A DNA stretch of 64,000 nt, taken from NCBI GenBank assembly GCA_964412105.1, contig CAYPNM010000010.1, positions 23,675-87,674 of the forward strand, in the 5' to 3' direction. Position 1 is the first letter of the stretch; every line of letters begins with the position of its first letter. The DNA comes from JAKAGZ01 sp964412105. GTDB taxonomy: Bacteria > Bacteroidota > Ignavibacteria > Ignavibacteriales > Ignavibacteriaceae. The notes beneath the pieces are model-generated. The model was not told the DNA's origin. It saw only the letters and a list, made by a program, of their open reading frames with translations, and ran no database searches. Positions 45,596 through 54,714 of the stretch are shown one piece after another. The translations under genes were made by a program, and so were the position numbers.

Positions 45596-46525
45596 ATGCT
45601 TATCAAAGAGTTAATTAAAAACCCGTCGACACCACTACAAAAAATTGAAGATGATTTTATTCGCAATTCAGGAAATAGCCTTTATATAAAAAGATTAGAT
45701 TTAACACACCCCCAGATTTCCGGCAATAAATGGTACAAACTAAAATATAACCTGATCGAAGCAAGAACAAAAGGATATGATACTCTGCTGACTTTTGGCG
45801 GTGCTTATTCAAACCATATACATGCTACCGCTGCGGCCGGCACCTTGTTTGGATTCAGAACCATCGGCGTTATTCGCGGAGAGGCACATTTACCCTTGAA
45901 TCCGACGTTATCATTTGCAAAAAGAAATGGTATGGAATTATTCTATCTTGACCGGGTTTCATACAGAGATAAATACAATCAAAGGCTTCTATCTTTCCTG
46001 AATAACAGATACGGCAGATTCTATCTCATCCCGGAAGGTGGAAGCAATTCACTCGCAGTTCAGGGATGTAAAGAAATTCTAGATGATATCACCGAACAGT
46101 TTGATTTCATCTGTACGGCCTGTGGAACCGGGGGAACCTTAGCCGGATTAATTTCGGGTTTGAAGGAAAATCAAACGGCTCTCGGTTTCTCTGTGTTAAA
46201 AGGGGGGGACTTTTTAAATAGCAGAGTCAAAAATCTATTAGACGATTCAGCAGAAACGTACCGCAGAAATTGGAAGATCGTTACTGATTATCATTTTGGC
46301 GGGTACGCAAAATTCACAAAAGAATTACTGCAATTCATTACCAATTTTGAAAACCGGAATAATATTAAGCTGGAACCAATATACAGCGGGAAAATGCTGT
46401 TTGGGATATATGATCTGATCAAAAAGAATTATTTTCCTGAAGGTTCGAAAATAATAGCCCTGCATAACGGCGGTCTGCAGGGCCTTGATGGAATAAGACA
46501 AAAATTAAACTCTTGGGAAATGTGA
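45596..46525 (+). CDS. PLP-dependent enzyme of the ACC deaminase / D-cysteine desulfhydrase family
   Basis: 309 residues, fold type II PLP enzyme. SGNKWYKLKYNLIEA holds the PLP lysine (Lys in GNKW), TFGGAYSNHIHATAAAGTLFG the cofactor contact with Ser-Asn-His, TACGTGGTLAGLISGL the phosphate-binding loop, and ALHNGGLQG the C-terminal loop. D-cysteine desulfhydrase activity (pyruvate, H2S and ammonia) is more likely than ACC deamination in bacteria. I start it at ATG 45596 rather than the in-frame TTG two codons before. Confidence 0.88.
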   Translation: MLIKELIKNPSTPLQKIEDDFIRNSGNSLYIKRLDLTHPQISGNKWYKLKYNLIEARTKGYDTLLTFGGAYSNHIHATAAAGTLFGFRTIGVIRGEAHLPLNPTLSFAKRNGMELFYLDRVSYRDKYNQRLLSFLNNRYGRFYLIPEGGSNSLAVQGCKEILDDITEQFDFICTACGTGGTLAGLISGLKENQTALGFSVLKGGDFLNSRVKNLLDDSAETYRRNWKIVTDYHFGGYAKFTKELLQFITNFENRNNIKLEPIYSGKMLFGIYDLIKKNYFPEGSKIIALHNGGLQGLDGIRQKLNSWEM

Positions 46526-46858
46526 AAAACTGTAGGTGCTTAAAAATATAATTATGCCTATGATATAAAGCACCGTTAATACAAGTCCAATTATTATTAA
46601 TATTTTATAGATAAAGAAGGAAGAATTTTGCAGGTTCATGGCACGATTGAGTGTATCATCGGATCTATTCTCATTATACAGTTTCAGGTTTTCTGCCGCA
46701 TCTCTTAACCTGGAGCCGGCTATAAAAATTGGTATTCCCACGATTGCACCGATTATTGTGAGCGAAGTTACAACGCCGATTACCATATAATAAATCCCGA
46801 CAAATTTCATATTGCCGGTAAGTCTTGGATAGAGAACTTCGTTCTGATAGGTTATCAT
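46505..46858 (-). CDS. DUF5362-like small membrane protein
   Basis: A 117-residue protein with two hydrophobic blocks: FVGIYYMVIGVVTSLTIIGAIVGIPIFIAG (near 18-48) and a C-terminal IYKILIIIGLVLTVLYIIGIIIF (about 86-110). A hydrophilic loop between them carries GSRLRDAAENLKLY. This layout and the GIPIFIAGxRLRDAA stretch match DUF5362-type proteins. Function unknown. Its 3' end overlaps the convergent PLP enzyme by 21 nt. Confidence 0.6.
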   Translation of the reverse strand: MITYQNEVLYPRLTGNMKFVGIYYMVIGVVTSLTIIGAIVGIPIFIAGSRLRDAAENLKLYNENRSDDTLNRAMNLQNSSFFIYKILIIIGLVLTVLYIIGIIIFLSTYSFSHFPRV

Positions 46859-46885
46859 GTTTACCTCCCTGCTTTTTGTTAAAGA

Positions 46886-47548
46886 CTACTTATTTTTTGA
46901 CGAGATATAATTAAATAAATATCCGGGAATAGTTACATTTTCTTTAAGCTGTTGATCTTTGATCGGTTCACCAAACATAGTTTTAACCGGAAGCACACCC
47001 GCCCAGACATTCATATCGTAATCATCCTTCTCATCTGACGGCGGACCTGTTCTAACCTTGGCGGAAGCTTCTTTAATTGGAAATTTTAGTATACCGGTTA
47101 TGTACATTTCTTTTTCGCTCGGTTTCCTTACATCATCCCATCTTCCCTTGACTACATGTTCTGTAAATGCTTTGAGCACTTTCATTTTTTCGTCATCATC
47201 TTCAACAATTTTAGCTTTCCCAAACATTACCACGGACCGGTAATTCATCGAGTGATGAAATGCTGAACGTGCCAGTACATAACCATCCAGTAAAGTTACG
47301 GTAATACAAGCATCGCTCCCGTCATTAATCGCATTAATCATCCGATTTGATTTTGAGCCGTGAATATAAATATGATCATCGATCCTGACATAGGCAGTTG
47401 GTATTACAAACGGACTATTATTGATTATAAAGCCCACGTGACAAATAATTCCCTCGTCAAGTATACTGTAAATAGTTTCCTTATCATAAAATCCCCGCTT
47501 TGGAAGTCGATTAACTTTTGTTTTTTCGGTAGGAATAAAATTATTCAT
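46886..47548 (-). CDS. Pyridoxamine 5'-phosphate oxidase-fold flavoprotein (NimA-like)
   Basis: 220 residues with the split-barrel FMN-binding pattern: RLPKRGFYDKETIYSILDEG, CHVGFIINNSPFVIPTAYVRIDDHIYIHGSKSNRMI and SVVMFGKAKIVEDDDEK. These resemble the NimA/Bll5127 type of nitroreductase- or heme-utilisation-related flavoproteins. Substrate unknown. The gene is single, about 30 nt downstream of nothing on its strand and convergent with none. Confidence 0.85.
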   Translation of the reverse strand: MNNFIPTEKTKVNRLPKRGFYDKETIYSILDEGIICHVGFIINNSPFVIPTAYVRIDDHIYIHGSKSNRMINAINDGSDACITVTLLDGYVLARSAFHHSMNYRSVVMFGKAKIVEDDDEKMKVLKAFTEHVVKGRWDDVRKPSEKEMYITGILKFPIKEASAKVRTGPPSDEKDDYDMNVWAGVLPVKTMFGEPIKDQQLKENVTIPGYLFNYISSKNK

Positions 47549-47719
47549 TCTAGGCCATAATTTTAGAGTTCAATATAATAGAAATTAATATAATAAAAGT
47601 ATATTCACACACAGCATTTTTATAATCATATATATTGTAAGTTCAACGTATAAATACCTATTTTTAAGGATTATTTACATCAATTTAAGCTTACTAGCAA
47701 ATATCACAGCAGCCAAAGA

Positions 47720-48370
47720 ATGGATTTTCTGAAAGAGATTTTTGATTTTATACTACATCTGGATGTGCATCTTAATGAATTAATTCTTCAGTATGGTGCA
47801 TTAACATATTTAATCCTTTTTTTAATAATATTTGCGGAAACAGGTCTGGTTGTCACGCCCTTCCTGCCGGGAGATTCGCTGATTTTTGCTGCCGGAACAT
47901 TCGCAGCACTGGGTTCATTTAATCCCCTCCTGTTATTTATAATACTTGCCGCTGCTGCTATTTTAGGCGACACTGTAAATTACTGGATAGGTAAATTCTT
48001 TGGTCAAAAGATAACCGAATCAAAAAAAATAAAATTTGTTAACCAGTCACACATTGAAAAAACTCACCGATTTTTTGAAAAGTATGGCGGAAAGACGATT
48101 ATAATTGCACGATTCGTGCCTATAGTAAGGACGTTCGCTCCGTTCGTTGCCGGTGCGGGAAGTATGACTTACGGAAAGTTTATTAAATACAACATTATTG
48201 GAGGAATACTATGGGTGGCGCTTTTCACCTACAGCGGATATTATTTCGGAAACATCCCGGCTGTAAAGAACAATTTTATTTTGGTAATTATTGCCATAAT
48301 AGCGCTTTCGCTTATGCCTCCATTTATTGAATACATAAAACACAGAATTGAAAAGAGCAAAGCCGTTTAA
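47720..48370 (+). CDS. DedA-family membrane protein
   Basis: A 216-residue integral membrane protein with about five helices. Key DedA features are AETGLVVTPFLPGDSLIFAAG near residues 41-61, GDTVNYWIGKFFGQK and GGKTIIIARFVPIVRTFAPFVAGAGSM, which contains the conserved Arg and Pro re-entrant loop. DedA proteins are implicated in phospholipid (undecaprenyl phosphate) flipping across the inner membrane. It is monocistronic. Confidence 0.92.
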   Translation: MDFLKEIFDFILHLDVHLNELILQYGALTYLILFLIIFAETGLVVTPFLPGDSLIFAAGTFAALGSFNPLLLFIILAAAAILGDTVNYWIGKFFGQKITESKKIKFVNQSHIEKTHRFFEKYGGKTIIIARFVPIVRTFAPFVAGAGSMTYGKFIKYNIIGGILWVALFTYSGYYFGNIPAVKNNFILVIIAIIALSLMPPFIEYIKHRIEKSKAV

Positions 48371-48607
48371 TTTCTCTACATAATCCCCGTTCAAGGAACT
48401 TTATATTATGTAAAATTTGTTCTATAGCTCATAAGGCATTTCCATATTTTTGGATTTATCGGCTTAAGCTTGAAAATCATTAATTTGATAATTACTTTGT
48501 TCGACCCTATGAGAAGATTATCAGCCTAATTATTAAGATATCTTCTATAATTTCTAAAACAGCTATTCAAATCGGTTTCTATTAAAAATAATCCAGAAGG
48601 ATTACTT

Positions 48608-49099
48608 ATGTCAGAACAGAAATTGCTTGTGCAGCAGTTCGAACAGGAGCTGCAAACATCTCTCAAAATTCTTAAAGCGTATCCTGCGGATAAACTGGAT
48701 GTTAAACCTGCTGAAAAAAGCAGAACTGCAAAGGAATTGATTTGGACAATGGTACAGGACTTACAAATAGCAATTCAGGGATCCAAGGGAGCTATTGATT
48801 GGGAATCAATATTGCAGCCCCTGCCCGTTACTATCGATGAGATGATCATCTTATTTAAAGATTACTCAAAGAAGTTTAAGACAAAATTATTAAATATGAA
48901 GCCGGACAAGTTCAAAAAGTCGAAAGTGGAGTTTTTTGTTGCCCCGCAAAAGCCGGGTAAAATTCCTTACAGTGCACTAGCATGGTTACTATTAAAAGAC
49001 CAGATACATCATCGCGGACAACTTTCAGTTTATTACAGGGTAGCCGGAGCAAAGCTTCCGTCTATTTACGGTCCGACACCAGATGAACCATGGCATTAA
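48608..49099 (+). CDS. DinB-family four-helix bundle protein
   Basis: A 163-residue DinB/DUF664-type protein. Four amphipathic helices are visible, the last ending LLLKDQIHHRGQLSVYYRVAGAKLPSIYGPTPDEPWH, the conserved metal-binding His pair and Tyr/Pro tail of the family. DinB proteins bind a divalent metal and include thiol S-transferases; the cofactor here is unknown. A lone gene. Confidence 0.87.
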   Translation: MSEQKLLVQQFEQELQTSLKILKAYPADKLDVKPAEKSRTAKELIWTMVQDLQIAIQGSKGAIDWESILQPLPVTIDEMIILFKDYSKKFKTKLLNMKPDKFKKSKVEFFVAPQKPGKIPYSALAWLLLKDQIHHRGQLSVYYRVAGAKLPSIYGPTPDEPWH

Positions 49100-49178
49100 A
49101 AGTTAAGTTTTCGGAGATATTTAAGTCTTCTGCTCGTTTAAATAATTAACATTTCAATAACTATAAAAGGAGTACATT

Positions 49179-49700
49179 ATGAAAGCTGGAAGATTGATCG
49201 GATACCTGCTTATACTATGCTTTATTGGTTCTCTTGGCTTCACTTTTTCAGATCATTCTGCGGAGAATTCGGGTTCAAAGACTGTCTCGATTGAGGGTAC
49301 ATATAAATTCATGTACCGAAAATTGCCTGACGGGACCGAAATAAAGCCTCCCGCAGCGATGGGCCTGCAAACTTTCACAAAGGAATACAGAAATTTTAAT
49401 GTCATGTGGGTCGATAAAGACGGACATCATTTCTCTCTTTCTGTAGTTTCAAAATATAAGCTGACCGACAAGGAATATACTGAAACTCTGCTTTATTCGG
49501 TTATGAACGACGAAGCAGGGATCATAAAGAAAGGGATAACTTATGATATGAATAAAACAAAATCCTCTCCTGTTAAGATGGAGAACGGAAAGATATCATT
49601 TCAATTTCCTTTTGATCCACCGTATACTACATTTGAAGGAAATAAAATGATAGCAACCAAAAAGGGAATGTTCACAGACTATTGGGAAAAAGTTAATTAG
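49179..49700 (+). CDS. Exported hypothetical protein with lipocalin-like pattern
   Basis: 173 residues with a signal peptide (about 24 residues) and a mature part that looks beta-rich: SIEGTYKFMYRKLPDG, then short alternating strands with MWVDKDGHHFSLSVVSKYKLT, ending FEGNKMIATKKGMFTDYWEKV. The GTYKF start and late Trp suggest a lipocalin-like or FABP-like barrel, but I cannot place it in a named family. It has a GGAGTACATT ribosome site and its own terminator. Confidence 0.65.
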   Translation: MKAGRLIGYLLILCFIGSLGFTFSDHSAENSGSKTVSIEGTYKFMYRKLPDGTEIKPPAAMGLQTFTKEYRNFNVMWVDKDGHHFSLSVVSKYKLTDKEYTETLLYSVMNDEAGIIKKGITYDMNKTKSSPVKMENGKISFQFPFDPPYTTFEGNKMIATKKGMFTDYWEKVN

Positions 49701-49721
49701 CGATTTTTATCCTGTAAGCAA

Positions 49722-49751
49722 GGGTGAGATTTAATAATCTCACCTTTCTTT
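49722..49751 (+). terminator. Rho-independent terminator
   Basis: GGTGAGATT (49723-49731) pairs with AATCTCACC (49736-49744) and is followed by TTTCTTT. It closes the lipocalin-like gene. Confidence 0.85.
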
Positions 49752-49910
49752 AACTTGCCCGCCTTAAAATCTCCCTTAAATATTAAAAATACTAAACCTG
49801 AAATATCTTATTAGCTTTTCCAGCACATCAACTTTGAGCTTGATGCAATTTTTCTGACCATTAATGCAAAAAATTACCTATATTAATGGTAATTATTATA
49901 GGGGGTAGAT

Positions 49911-50279
49911 ATGAATAAGACTATAATATACTCCACTGTTATTGTAATTATCCTGATAATAATATTCATCGTAATCCGCTCCACAAATCTAACTGGAAGT
50001 AATGCTGCAAATCCTGAAGACTTGTATACATCATGGGGTTGTGCAACCTGCCATGGTTCCAATCTGGAAGGGACCAAAAAAGGTCCTGAGTTAACCGGCC
50101 TCAGTAAATACTGGTCAAAAGAAGAATTAGTTACATATATGAGAAACACCGCTGCATTCATAGATAACAAAAGGATGATAAAATTCCAGGATCAGTATAA
50201 AGGTTATATAATGCCGTCTTATGATACTTTAAATGTTAAAGAATTACATGTTATGGCGGATTATCTTTTGAAACAATAA
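49911..50279 (+). CDS. Membrane-anchored class I cytochrome c
   Basis: A 122-residue protein with an uncleaved N-terminal helix (about residues 4-23) and one cytochrome c domain. The heme motif CATCH is at 44-48, and a candidate axial Met lies in GYIMPSYDTL near residue 103. The remaining sequence is typical of small cbb3/bc1-associated cytochromes (GPELTGL, DYLLKQ). It would shuttle electrons on the periplasmic face. A lone gene with GGGGG upstream of the ATG. Confidence 0.9.
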   Translation: MNKTIIYSTVIVIILIIIFIVIRSTNLTGSNAANPEDLYTSWGCATCHGSNLEGTKKGPELTGLSKYWSKEELVTYMRNTAAFIDNKRMIKFQDQYKGYIMPSYDTLNVKELHVMADYLLKQ

Positions 50280-50652
50280 AGGCTTCAATCAGAGAGATTA
50301 AATAACAAGTCCGGTTATTATGAACCGGACCTTAATACGAATCAGAAGTACCTACCGATTGAACTTTGGCAGCATAAGGGAAATTAGCTCATTTCAAAAG
50401 TAAAGATGCTTCCCTGTTTTTAATAAATAATAAAATTATCATAAGAAGCCAGAGTTTTTTGGTTACAGCGAATTTACTATCATTTATGATTTTAGTAGCC
50501 TTTTCTTTCCTCTTACATTGAATAAAAATCGGTATTTGATTTTTCACACTTTATTGCAAGCTTTGCAGAGTAGCTTCTGCATAACAAACTTAAATAGGTG
50601 AAAAGCTTTTTTACAGGCAGACTCCTTAAAAGGAATATACCATATCACAAAA
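50280..50652. other. Intergenic region with a terminator-like hairpin
   Basis: A perfect hairpin (GTCCGGTT with AACCGGAC, about 50311-50332) directly after the cytochrome gene is probably its terminator, although the tail is not strongly T-rich. The rest is AT-rich with no frame or repeat I can name; promoter sequences of the GH113-like gene must lie here. Confidence 0.5.
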
Positions 50653-52971
50653 TTGAAAAATAATAATCTATTAATTATTACGGCCCTGGTATTAATTTCG
50701 CTGGCCGTTTTCGTCTTTGCATTTCATTGGTTAGGAAAGGAAGAGGCATCGCCCAATGGAACAGGTAACAACCGGATAAGAGCTGAAGCATCCTACTTCA
50801 GGGCATTATCCGAAAGCGGAGCCGTTATTTTATATCCGGCGGCTTCAGCTTATTCGGAAGATTACAAAAAGATAATCCAGACACGCGGTTTCAGGTTCAG
50901 AAGAGCCAGGTTTAATTTGCTGCCCGATACTTCCATAACGGACAGCATTTTAGCTGGTAATAATATTATTGTTTTGGGTTCAGTGCTTTCCAATATACTT
51001 TTCAAAAGATTGCACGATGATTTTCCGTTGGCAGCAAGGGGCAATGGTTTTACATTTTTTAAAAAGAACTACAGCGACATCAGGGATGTAATACATCTGC
51101 TTTATAAAAATCCATTTAGCGAAAAGAAGTTCATATTCGTTATTTCAGGGAATAATGACCGGGAAATACTAAAACACTTTGCTCTATTCTACAATTCAGA
51201 TTTCCGCATTACTAAGAGCGGCTATACCCTGCTGATGGGAAATTTTAACATCACGGATAATAACAAATGGATGATTAATAGAAATGAATACTGGGACTTC
51301 GAAAAGGAGAAAAGGATTTACAAGCCCGCCGGTCATTTCAAGTTTACTATGTATTCGGATAAGATTTCCCGCAAAGAAATTGATTCAATATCAGCTGCCG
51401 ATGAAAAAGCTTTAACAGGAATGCGAAGCTTTTTCGGTAAATCATTCAGACTTTCCACTTTAAACTATAATATATATGATTCTTTCGAAGAGAAAGGCCT
51501 GGTAATTAATAATACGGATATTTCCAACTATGACCCGGCTGATTCATCAGTACACGTTGTAATGAATTCCAGAGTGCGCGGGGATGATTTTACCGCAATC
51601 GCGGCTTTAGAATTACTGAATAATTTCGGGGTCCCGAAGATCCCATTACTTGCAAAGGGACTGGCAATACACTTTTCAAAGGACTGGAGATTCAAAGGAT
51701 GCCAATACTGGGCAGGTAAATTTTATTTAGCTGACAGTATCCCCGATATATCCGATTTACTTGATTCAGCAAAAAGTCAATACGAATCGCCTTTGCTGGT
51801 TGATCCTGCTGCGGGAGTTTTTGTTGACTTCCTGCTATCAAAATACGGCAGGAAAATATTTATACAGAATTATAACAAATGGGTACCGGGTGATTTTAAG
51901 AGTAATGAATTCAGAAATCAATGGATGAAATATCTTTCAGCAACCGCCGGAAGATTTAAAGAGCAAATAGAACAGGACCGGAAGGATTTCCCTGCTGTTA
52001 CTTCTTCCTTTCTTAAAGGATTCTCTTATGCCCACACCGGCTACAGCATTTATAACGGTTATCTTTCAAAACAATCATTATCCTCTTTAACCGGGCTGAA
52101 GTCATTAGGCGTTGATGCAATTTCCATTACTCCATTTACATCGGTCAGGCTGCCGGATAAACCCGAACCTCTCAGATTCTGGGAATCCGCGGGCTCGGAG
52201 AATGATGAGACCCTGATATTCTTAAAGAATGCCGCCGACAGTTTGGGTTTGACGGTTATGCTGAAGCCTCATATATGGGTCGGGCGCGGTGGGTGGCCGG
52301 GCGATATAGAAATGAATAGCAAGGATGACTGGAGAAGATTCTTCGACGATTATTACAGGTGGATAAAACACTATGCAATACTGGCTGAAATGTACAGGAT
52401 ACCAATTTTGTGTATAGGGAATGAAATGTCGCAAACAACCGTCGGGCATGAAAAAGAATGGATAAATATTATTGATAAATTAAGAAAACTCTATGACGGT
52501 AAATTAACCTACGGAGCAAACTGGAACAGGGAATTTGAAAATATTGCATTCTGGAATAAGCTGGATTACATTGGTATAAGCCAGTACTTCCCTCTTTCAA
52601 TGAAAAAGAATCCGACAGATAAGGAATTAATTGCGGGCGCCGATTCAGTTATTTCAGTAATTGATAAGATTCATCAGAAATATAATAAGCCGATTTTATT
52701 TACCGAAGCGGGTTACAGGAACTCAAAGAGTCCGTGGGAGACAGCCCTGGAACAAAATCCGCAGTTTGATTCCACCGGAATTGAACAGGCAAGAGCATAT
52801 AATGCTATGCTGCAGGCTTCCTATAAAATAAAATGGCTGGCGGGAATATTCTGGTGGAAGTGGCCGAGCAATACGGATTACGAAGACTTTTTCGGAAGGG
52901 ATCTTTATGTACCCCCTGGCAAACCTGCGCAGGAGGTAATTGAAAAGTGGTATCATAAAGAATGGAATTAA
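50653..52971 (+). CDS. GH113-like glycoside hydrolase fused to a degenerate peptidase-like N-terminal domain
   Basis: 772 residues beginning at TTG 50653 with a membrane anchor or signal (about 5-27). Residues ~30-450 form a domain with ALELLNNFGVPKIPLLAKGLAIHFS and SPLLVDPAAGVFVDFLLSKYG, the layout of gluzincin (MA) peptidases after the zinc helix, but no HExxH is present. Residues ~455-770 are a TIM-barrel glycoside hydrolase like GH113: KGFSYAHTGYSIYNG opening, KPHIWVGRGGWPG, acid/base Glu591 in IGNE, nucleophile Glu685 in FTEAGYRN, IFWWKWPSNTD end. The closest characterised role is beta-mannanase, but substrate is not settled. Confidence 0.78.
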   Translation: MKNNNLLIITALVLISLAVFVFAFHWLGKEEASPNGTGNNRIRAEASYFRALSESGAVILYPAASAYSEDYKKIIQTRGFRFRRARFNLLPDTSITDSILAGNNIIVLGSVLSNILFKRLHDDFPLAARGNGFTFFKKNYSDIRDVIHLLYKNPFSEKKFIFVISGNNDREILKHFALFYNSDFRITKSGYTLLMGNFNITDNNKWMINRNEYWDFEKEKRIYKPAGHFKFTMYSDKISRKEIDSISAADEKALTGMRSFFGKSFRLSTLNYNIYDSFEEKGLVINNTDISNYDPADSSVHVVMNSRVRGDDFTAIAALELLNNFGVPKIPLLAKGLAIHFSKDWRFKGCQYWAGKFYLADSIPDISDLLDSAKSQYESPLLVDPAAGVFVDFLLSKYGRKIFIQNYNKWVPGDFKSNEFRNQWMKYLSATAGRFKEQIEQDRKDFPAVTSSFLKGFSYAHTGYSIYNGYLSKQSLSSLTGLKSLGVDAISITPFTSVRLPDKPEPLRFWESAGSENDETLIFLKNAADSLGLTVMLKPHIWVGRGGWPGDIEMNSKDDWRRFFDDYYRWIKHYAILAEMYRIPILCIGNEMSQTTVGHEKEWINIIDKLRKLYDGKLTYGANWNREFENIAFWNKLDYIGISQYFPLSMKKNPTDKELIAGADSVISVIDKIHQKYNKPILFTEAGYRNSKSPWETALEQNPQFDSTGIEQARAYNAMLQASYKIKWLAGIFWWKWPSNTDYEDFFGRDLYVPPGKPAQEVIEKWYHKEWN

Positions 52972-53028
52972 ACCGGGATAAATTAGTTATCACAAATTCA
53001 GCATATTACTGCATCAATGAACACGATT

Positions 53029-53056
53029 TAAAAAGCCGGAATTAATCCGGCTTTAA
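53029..53056 (-). terminator. Rho-independent terminator (bidirectional)
   Basis: AAAGCCGGA pairs with TCCGGCTTT (53032-53054) around AATTAA. It closes the minus-strand lysis-like cassette and possibly the plus-strand GH113-like gene. Confidence 0.8.
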
Positions 53057-53093
53057 TTATTTTCACAAATCATTCGCTTTGCGAATTTGACGA

Positions 53094-53336
53094 TCATTTC
53101 CTGATTGTTTTTATTTTGTCGATTTCGAGTTCTATTTTATTAGTAATATCATTTTTAATGTTATCGAGTTTCTCCAGCATTCTGCTCTCGTTTACTTTAT
53201 ATTTCATCTCCGATTCTATAACCGTCAGTCTCTTTTCAAGATTCGAGAACTGGGCATTCAACGCAAAAGAAAGAGAGAGCAGGTAGATAAGAAATTTTAC
53301 CACATCAATAGTATATTTTGTTTTCAGGACCTGCAT
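53094..53336 (-). CDS. Small membrane/coiled-coil protein of the lysis-like cassette
   Basis: An 80-residue protein with a hydrophobic segment (VVKFLIYLLSLSFALNAQF, about 13-31) followed by a charged heptad-like helix (SNLEKRLTVIESEMKYKVNESRML to the end). Last gene of the five-gene minus-strand cassette; 10 nt after its neighbour. The shape fits a phage i-spanin/accessory membrane protein, but no family is recognised. Confidence 0.55.
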   Translation of the reverse strand: MQVLKTKYTIDVVKFLIYLLSLSFALNAQFSNLEKRLTVIESEMKYKVNESRMLEKLDNIKNDITNKIELEIDKIKTIRK

Positions 53337-53346
53337 CTGCGCCTCC

Positions 53347-53838
53347 TCATTTAATTAACAGACTAAATAAAAAGATCACTAAAGTTGTAATTGCCGAGCC
53401 GAACCAGAATGTATCGTAAAACGGATTCTCACGCATTTTTATTTTCACTATTTTTAATGTGTCTATCCTGAATAAAGAGACGGTATCTATCCGCATCAGC
53501 TTTCTGGTTTTAACCTCGAGACTGTAATCCAGTTTAATTGATCCTGAATCCTGTTGGGGTTTTATGATCATATCCAGGTTATAATCTTTGGTAGAGTCCT
53601 GAAGCATATAAGCATTATCATTTTTCTCCTTCCTGATTTTCTTCTCTTTATTATAATTTTTCTTTAACACCTGAATATGTTCAACTCCGCGATTGAGTTT
53701 CCGGGTAATCTTTCCTTTACTAAGCTCTTTCTTTACTGATTGAAATTCATTATTGCCAGGCGACAGCATCCTTAATAAAAAAAGAATAGCTGATGCGCTG
53801 CACATGACGGCAATATAGGCCGGGAAGCTCTTTTTCAT
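53347..53838 (-). CDS. Two-helix membrane protein of the lysis-like cassette
   Basis: 163 residues: an N-terminal helix (AYIAVMCSASAILFLLRML, about 6-24), a ~105-residue basic and charged middle region (KGKITRKLNRGVEHIQVLKKNYNKEKKIRKEK) and a C-terminal helix (FWFGSAITTLVIFLFSLLI). Its ATG overlaps the GH108 muramidase stop by 4 nt, so they are co-translated. The layout resembles a spanin-like or antiholin-like accessory, but this is inference from position. Confidence 0.55.
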   Translation of the reverse strand: MKKSFPAYIAVMCSASAILFLLRMLSPGNNEFQSVKKELSKGKITRKLNRGVEHIQVLKKNYNKEKKIRKEKNDNAYMLQDSTKDYNLDMIIKPQQDSGSIKLDYSLEVKTRKLMRIDTVSLFRIDTLKIVKIKMRENPFYDTFWFGSAITTLVIFLFSLLIK

Positions 53839-54410
53839 TTCAGAACCTCCACCCTTTTGAACCAGCCGATAAAAAGTTCATTGTCCGGAGTGCCTTCCAT
53901 TATCAGTATGTACTGCATTGCCTGATAAAAATTCATCACATTAAAGAAGAGCCTCTCACCATTTTTATTTAGCGATATCTTTAATGTTTTCAGAGTTTCA
54001 TCGCCGAATATGCAGTCAACAATAATGTCAAAGTATAATTTTTCATTGCGGTTCAAGAGATTGATCACGCTTTGAATTATCTCTATCCCGTCCGGCAGTC
54101 CGAGGTTTACGGTTATTTCAAGTAATTCATCCGCTATCAACTGACTGAATAAATCATCACCGCGGAAGCTGTTCCAGTAATTTTCCCTGTAGAAGTTTTT
54201 GACCATATCCGCCAGCTCTGAACTGCCCAACAGGTCGTTATAAAAATTATCTCCGTCTTTAGCGGCGTCGATCAATTCCCAGCCTTTCCAGTCAGGATGA
54301 CAAGGCCTTGATATGCCCCTGAATGTTTCGCCTCCTTTATCGAACGGATTGTTGCTGTACATACCTTCATAAATTTTCAGTTTGTTATATGATTTTAAGA
54401 AATCAGCCAT
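53835..54410 (-). CDS. GH108-family muramidase (phage endolysin type)
   Basis: 191 residues. The N-terminus KIYEGMYSNNPFDKGGETFRGI is the GH108 signature (usually EGGYxNDPxDxGGxTxxGI): Glu15 is the likely catalytic acid, with Gly26-Gly27. The C-terminal part (about 90-190, IFGDETLKTLKISLNKNGERLFFNVMNFYQAMQYI) matches the associated peptidoglycan-binding PG_binding_3-like domain. It cleaves the glycan strand of peptidoglycan. No signal peptide, so it needs a holin to reach the wall, consistent with the neighbouring membrane genes. Confidence 0.85.
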   Translation of the reverse strand: MADFLKSYNKLKIYEGMYSNNPFDKGGETFRGISRPCHPDWKGWELIDAAKDGDNFYNDLLGSSELADMVKNFYRENYWNSFRGDDLFSQLIADELLEITVNLGLPDGIEIIQSVINLLNRNEKLYFDIIVDCIFGDETLKTLKISLNKNGERLFFNVMNFYQAMQYILIMEGTPDNELFIGWFKRVEVLK

Positions 54411-54420
54411 TTTATACCCC

Positions 54421-54633
54421 CTATTTTTTAGATTCCCTGTACTTCTGAACAGCTTTAAGCGACAGAACCGACATTAACAAAGTCATTTTATTAGCCGTTA
54501 ATGTGTAGATTCCCTCTGATTGAACGCATACTATCCAGTCGCCAAGAAACCATAAAATGATTATTAAAATTACAAGCCTTGCCAGGCTCAGCTTGCCCCT
54601 ATCGTCTTTCAAAAAATTTTTAATTGTATTCAT
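54421..54633 (-). CDS. Holin-like small membrane protein
   Basis: 70 residues from ATG 54633 (AAAGGACA upstream); an in-frame ATG at 54687 is possible but less well supported. The opening DDRGKLSLARLVILIIILWFLG recurs in phage holin-like proteins. A second hydrophobic segment (LTANKMTLLMSVLSLKAVQKY) and a charged tail follow, giving two helices. It lies 10 nt before the GH108 muramidase, the usual holin position. Holin function is inferred. Confidence 0.6.
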   Translation of the reverse strand: MNTIKNFLKDDRGKLSLARLVILIIILWFLGDWIVCVQSEGIYTLTANKMTLLMSVLSLKAVQKYRESKK

Positions 54634-54714
54634 TTTTTGTCCTTTAAAGGGGCGACTGCCCCCTTCCCTTCTGCAATTGATACGCATCCGGGTGAAGGCA
54701 GCCTCCCGCTTATT

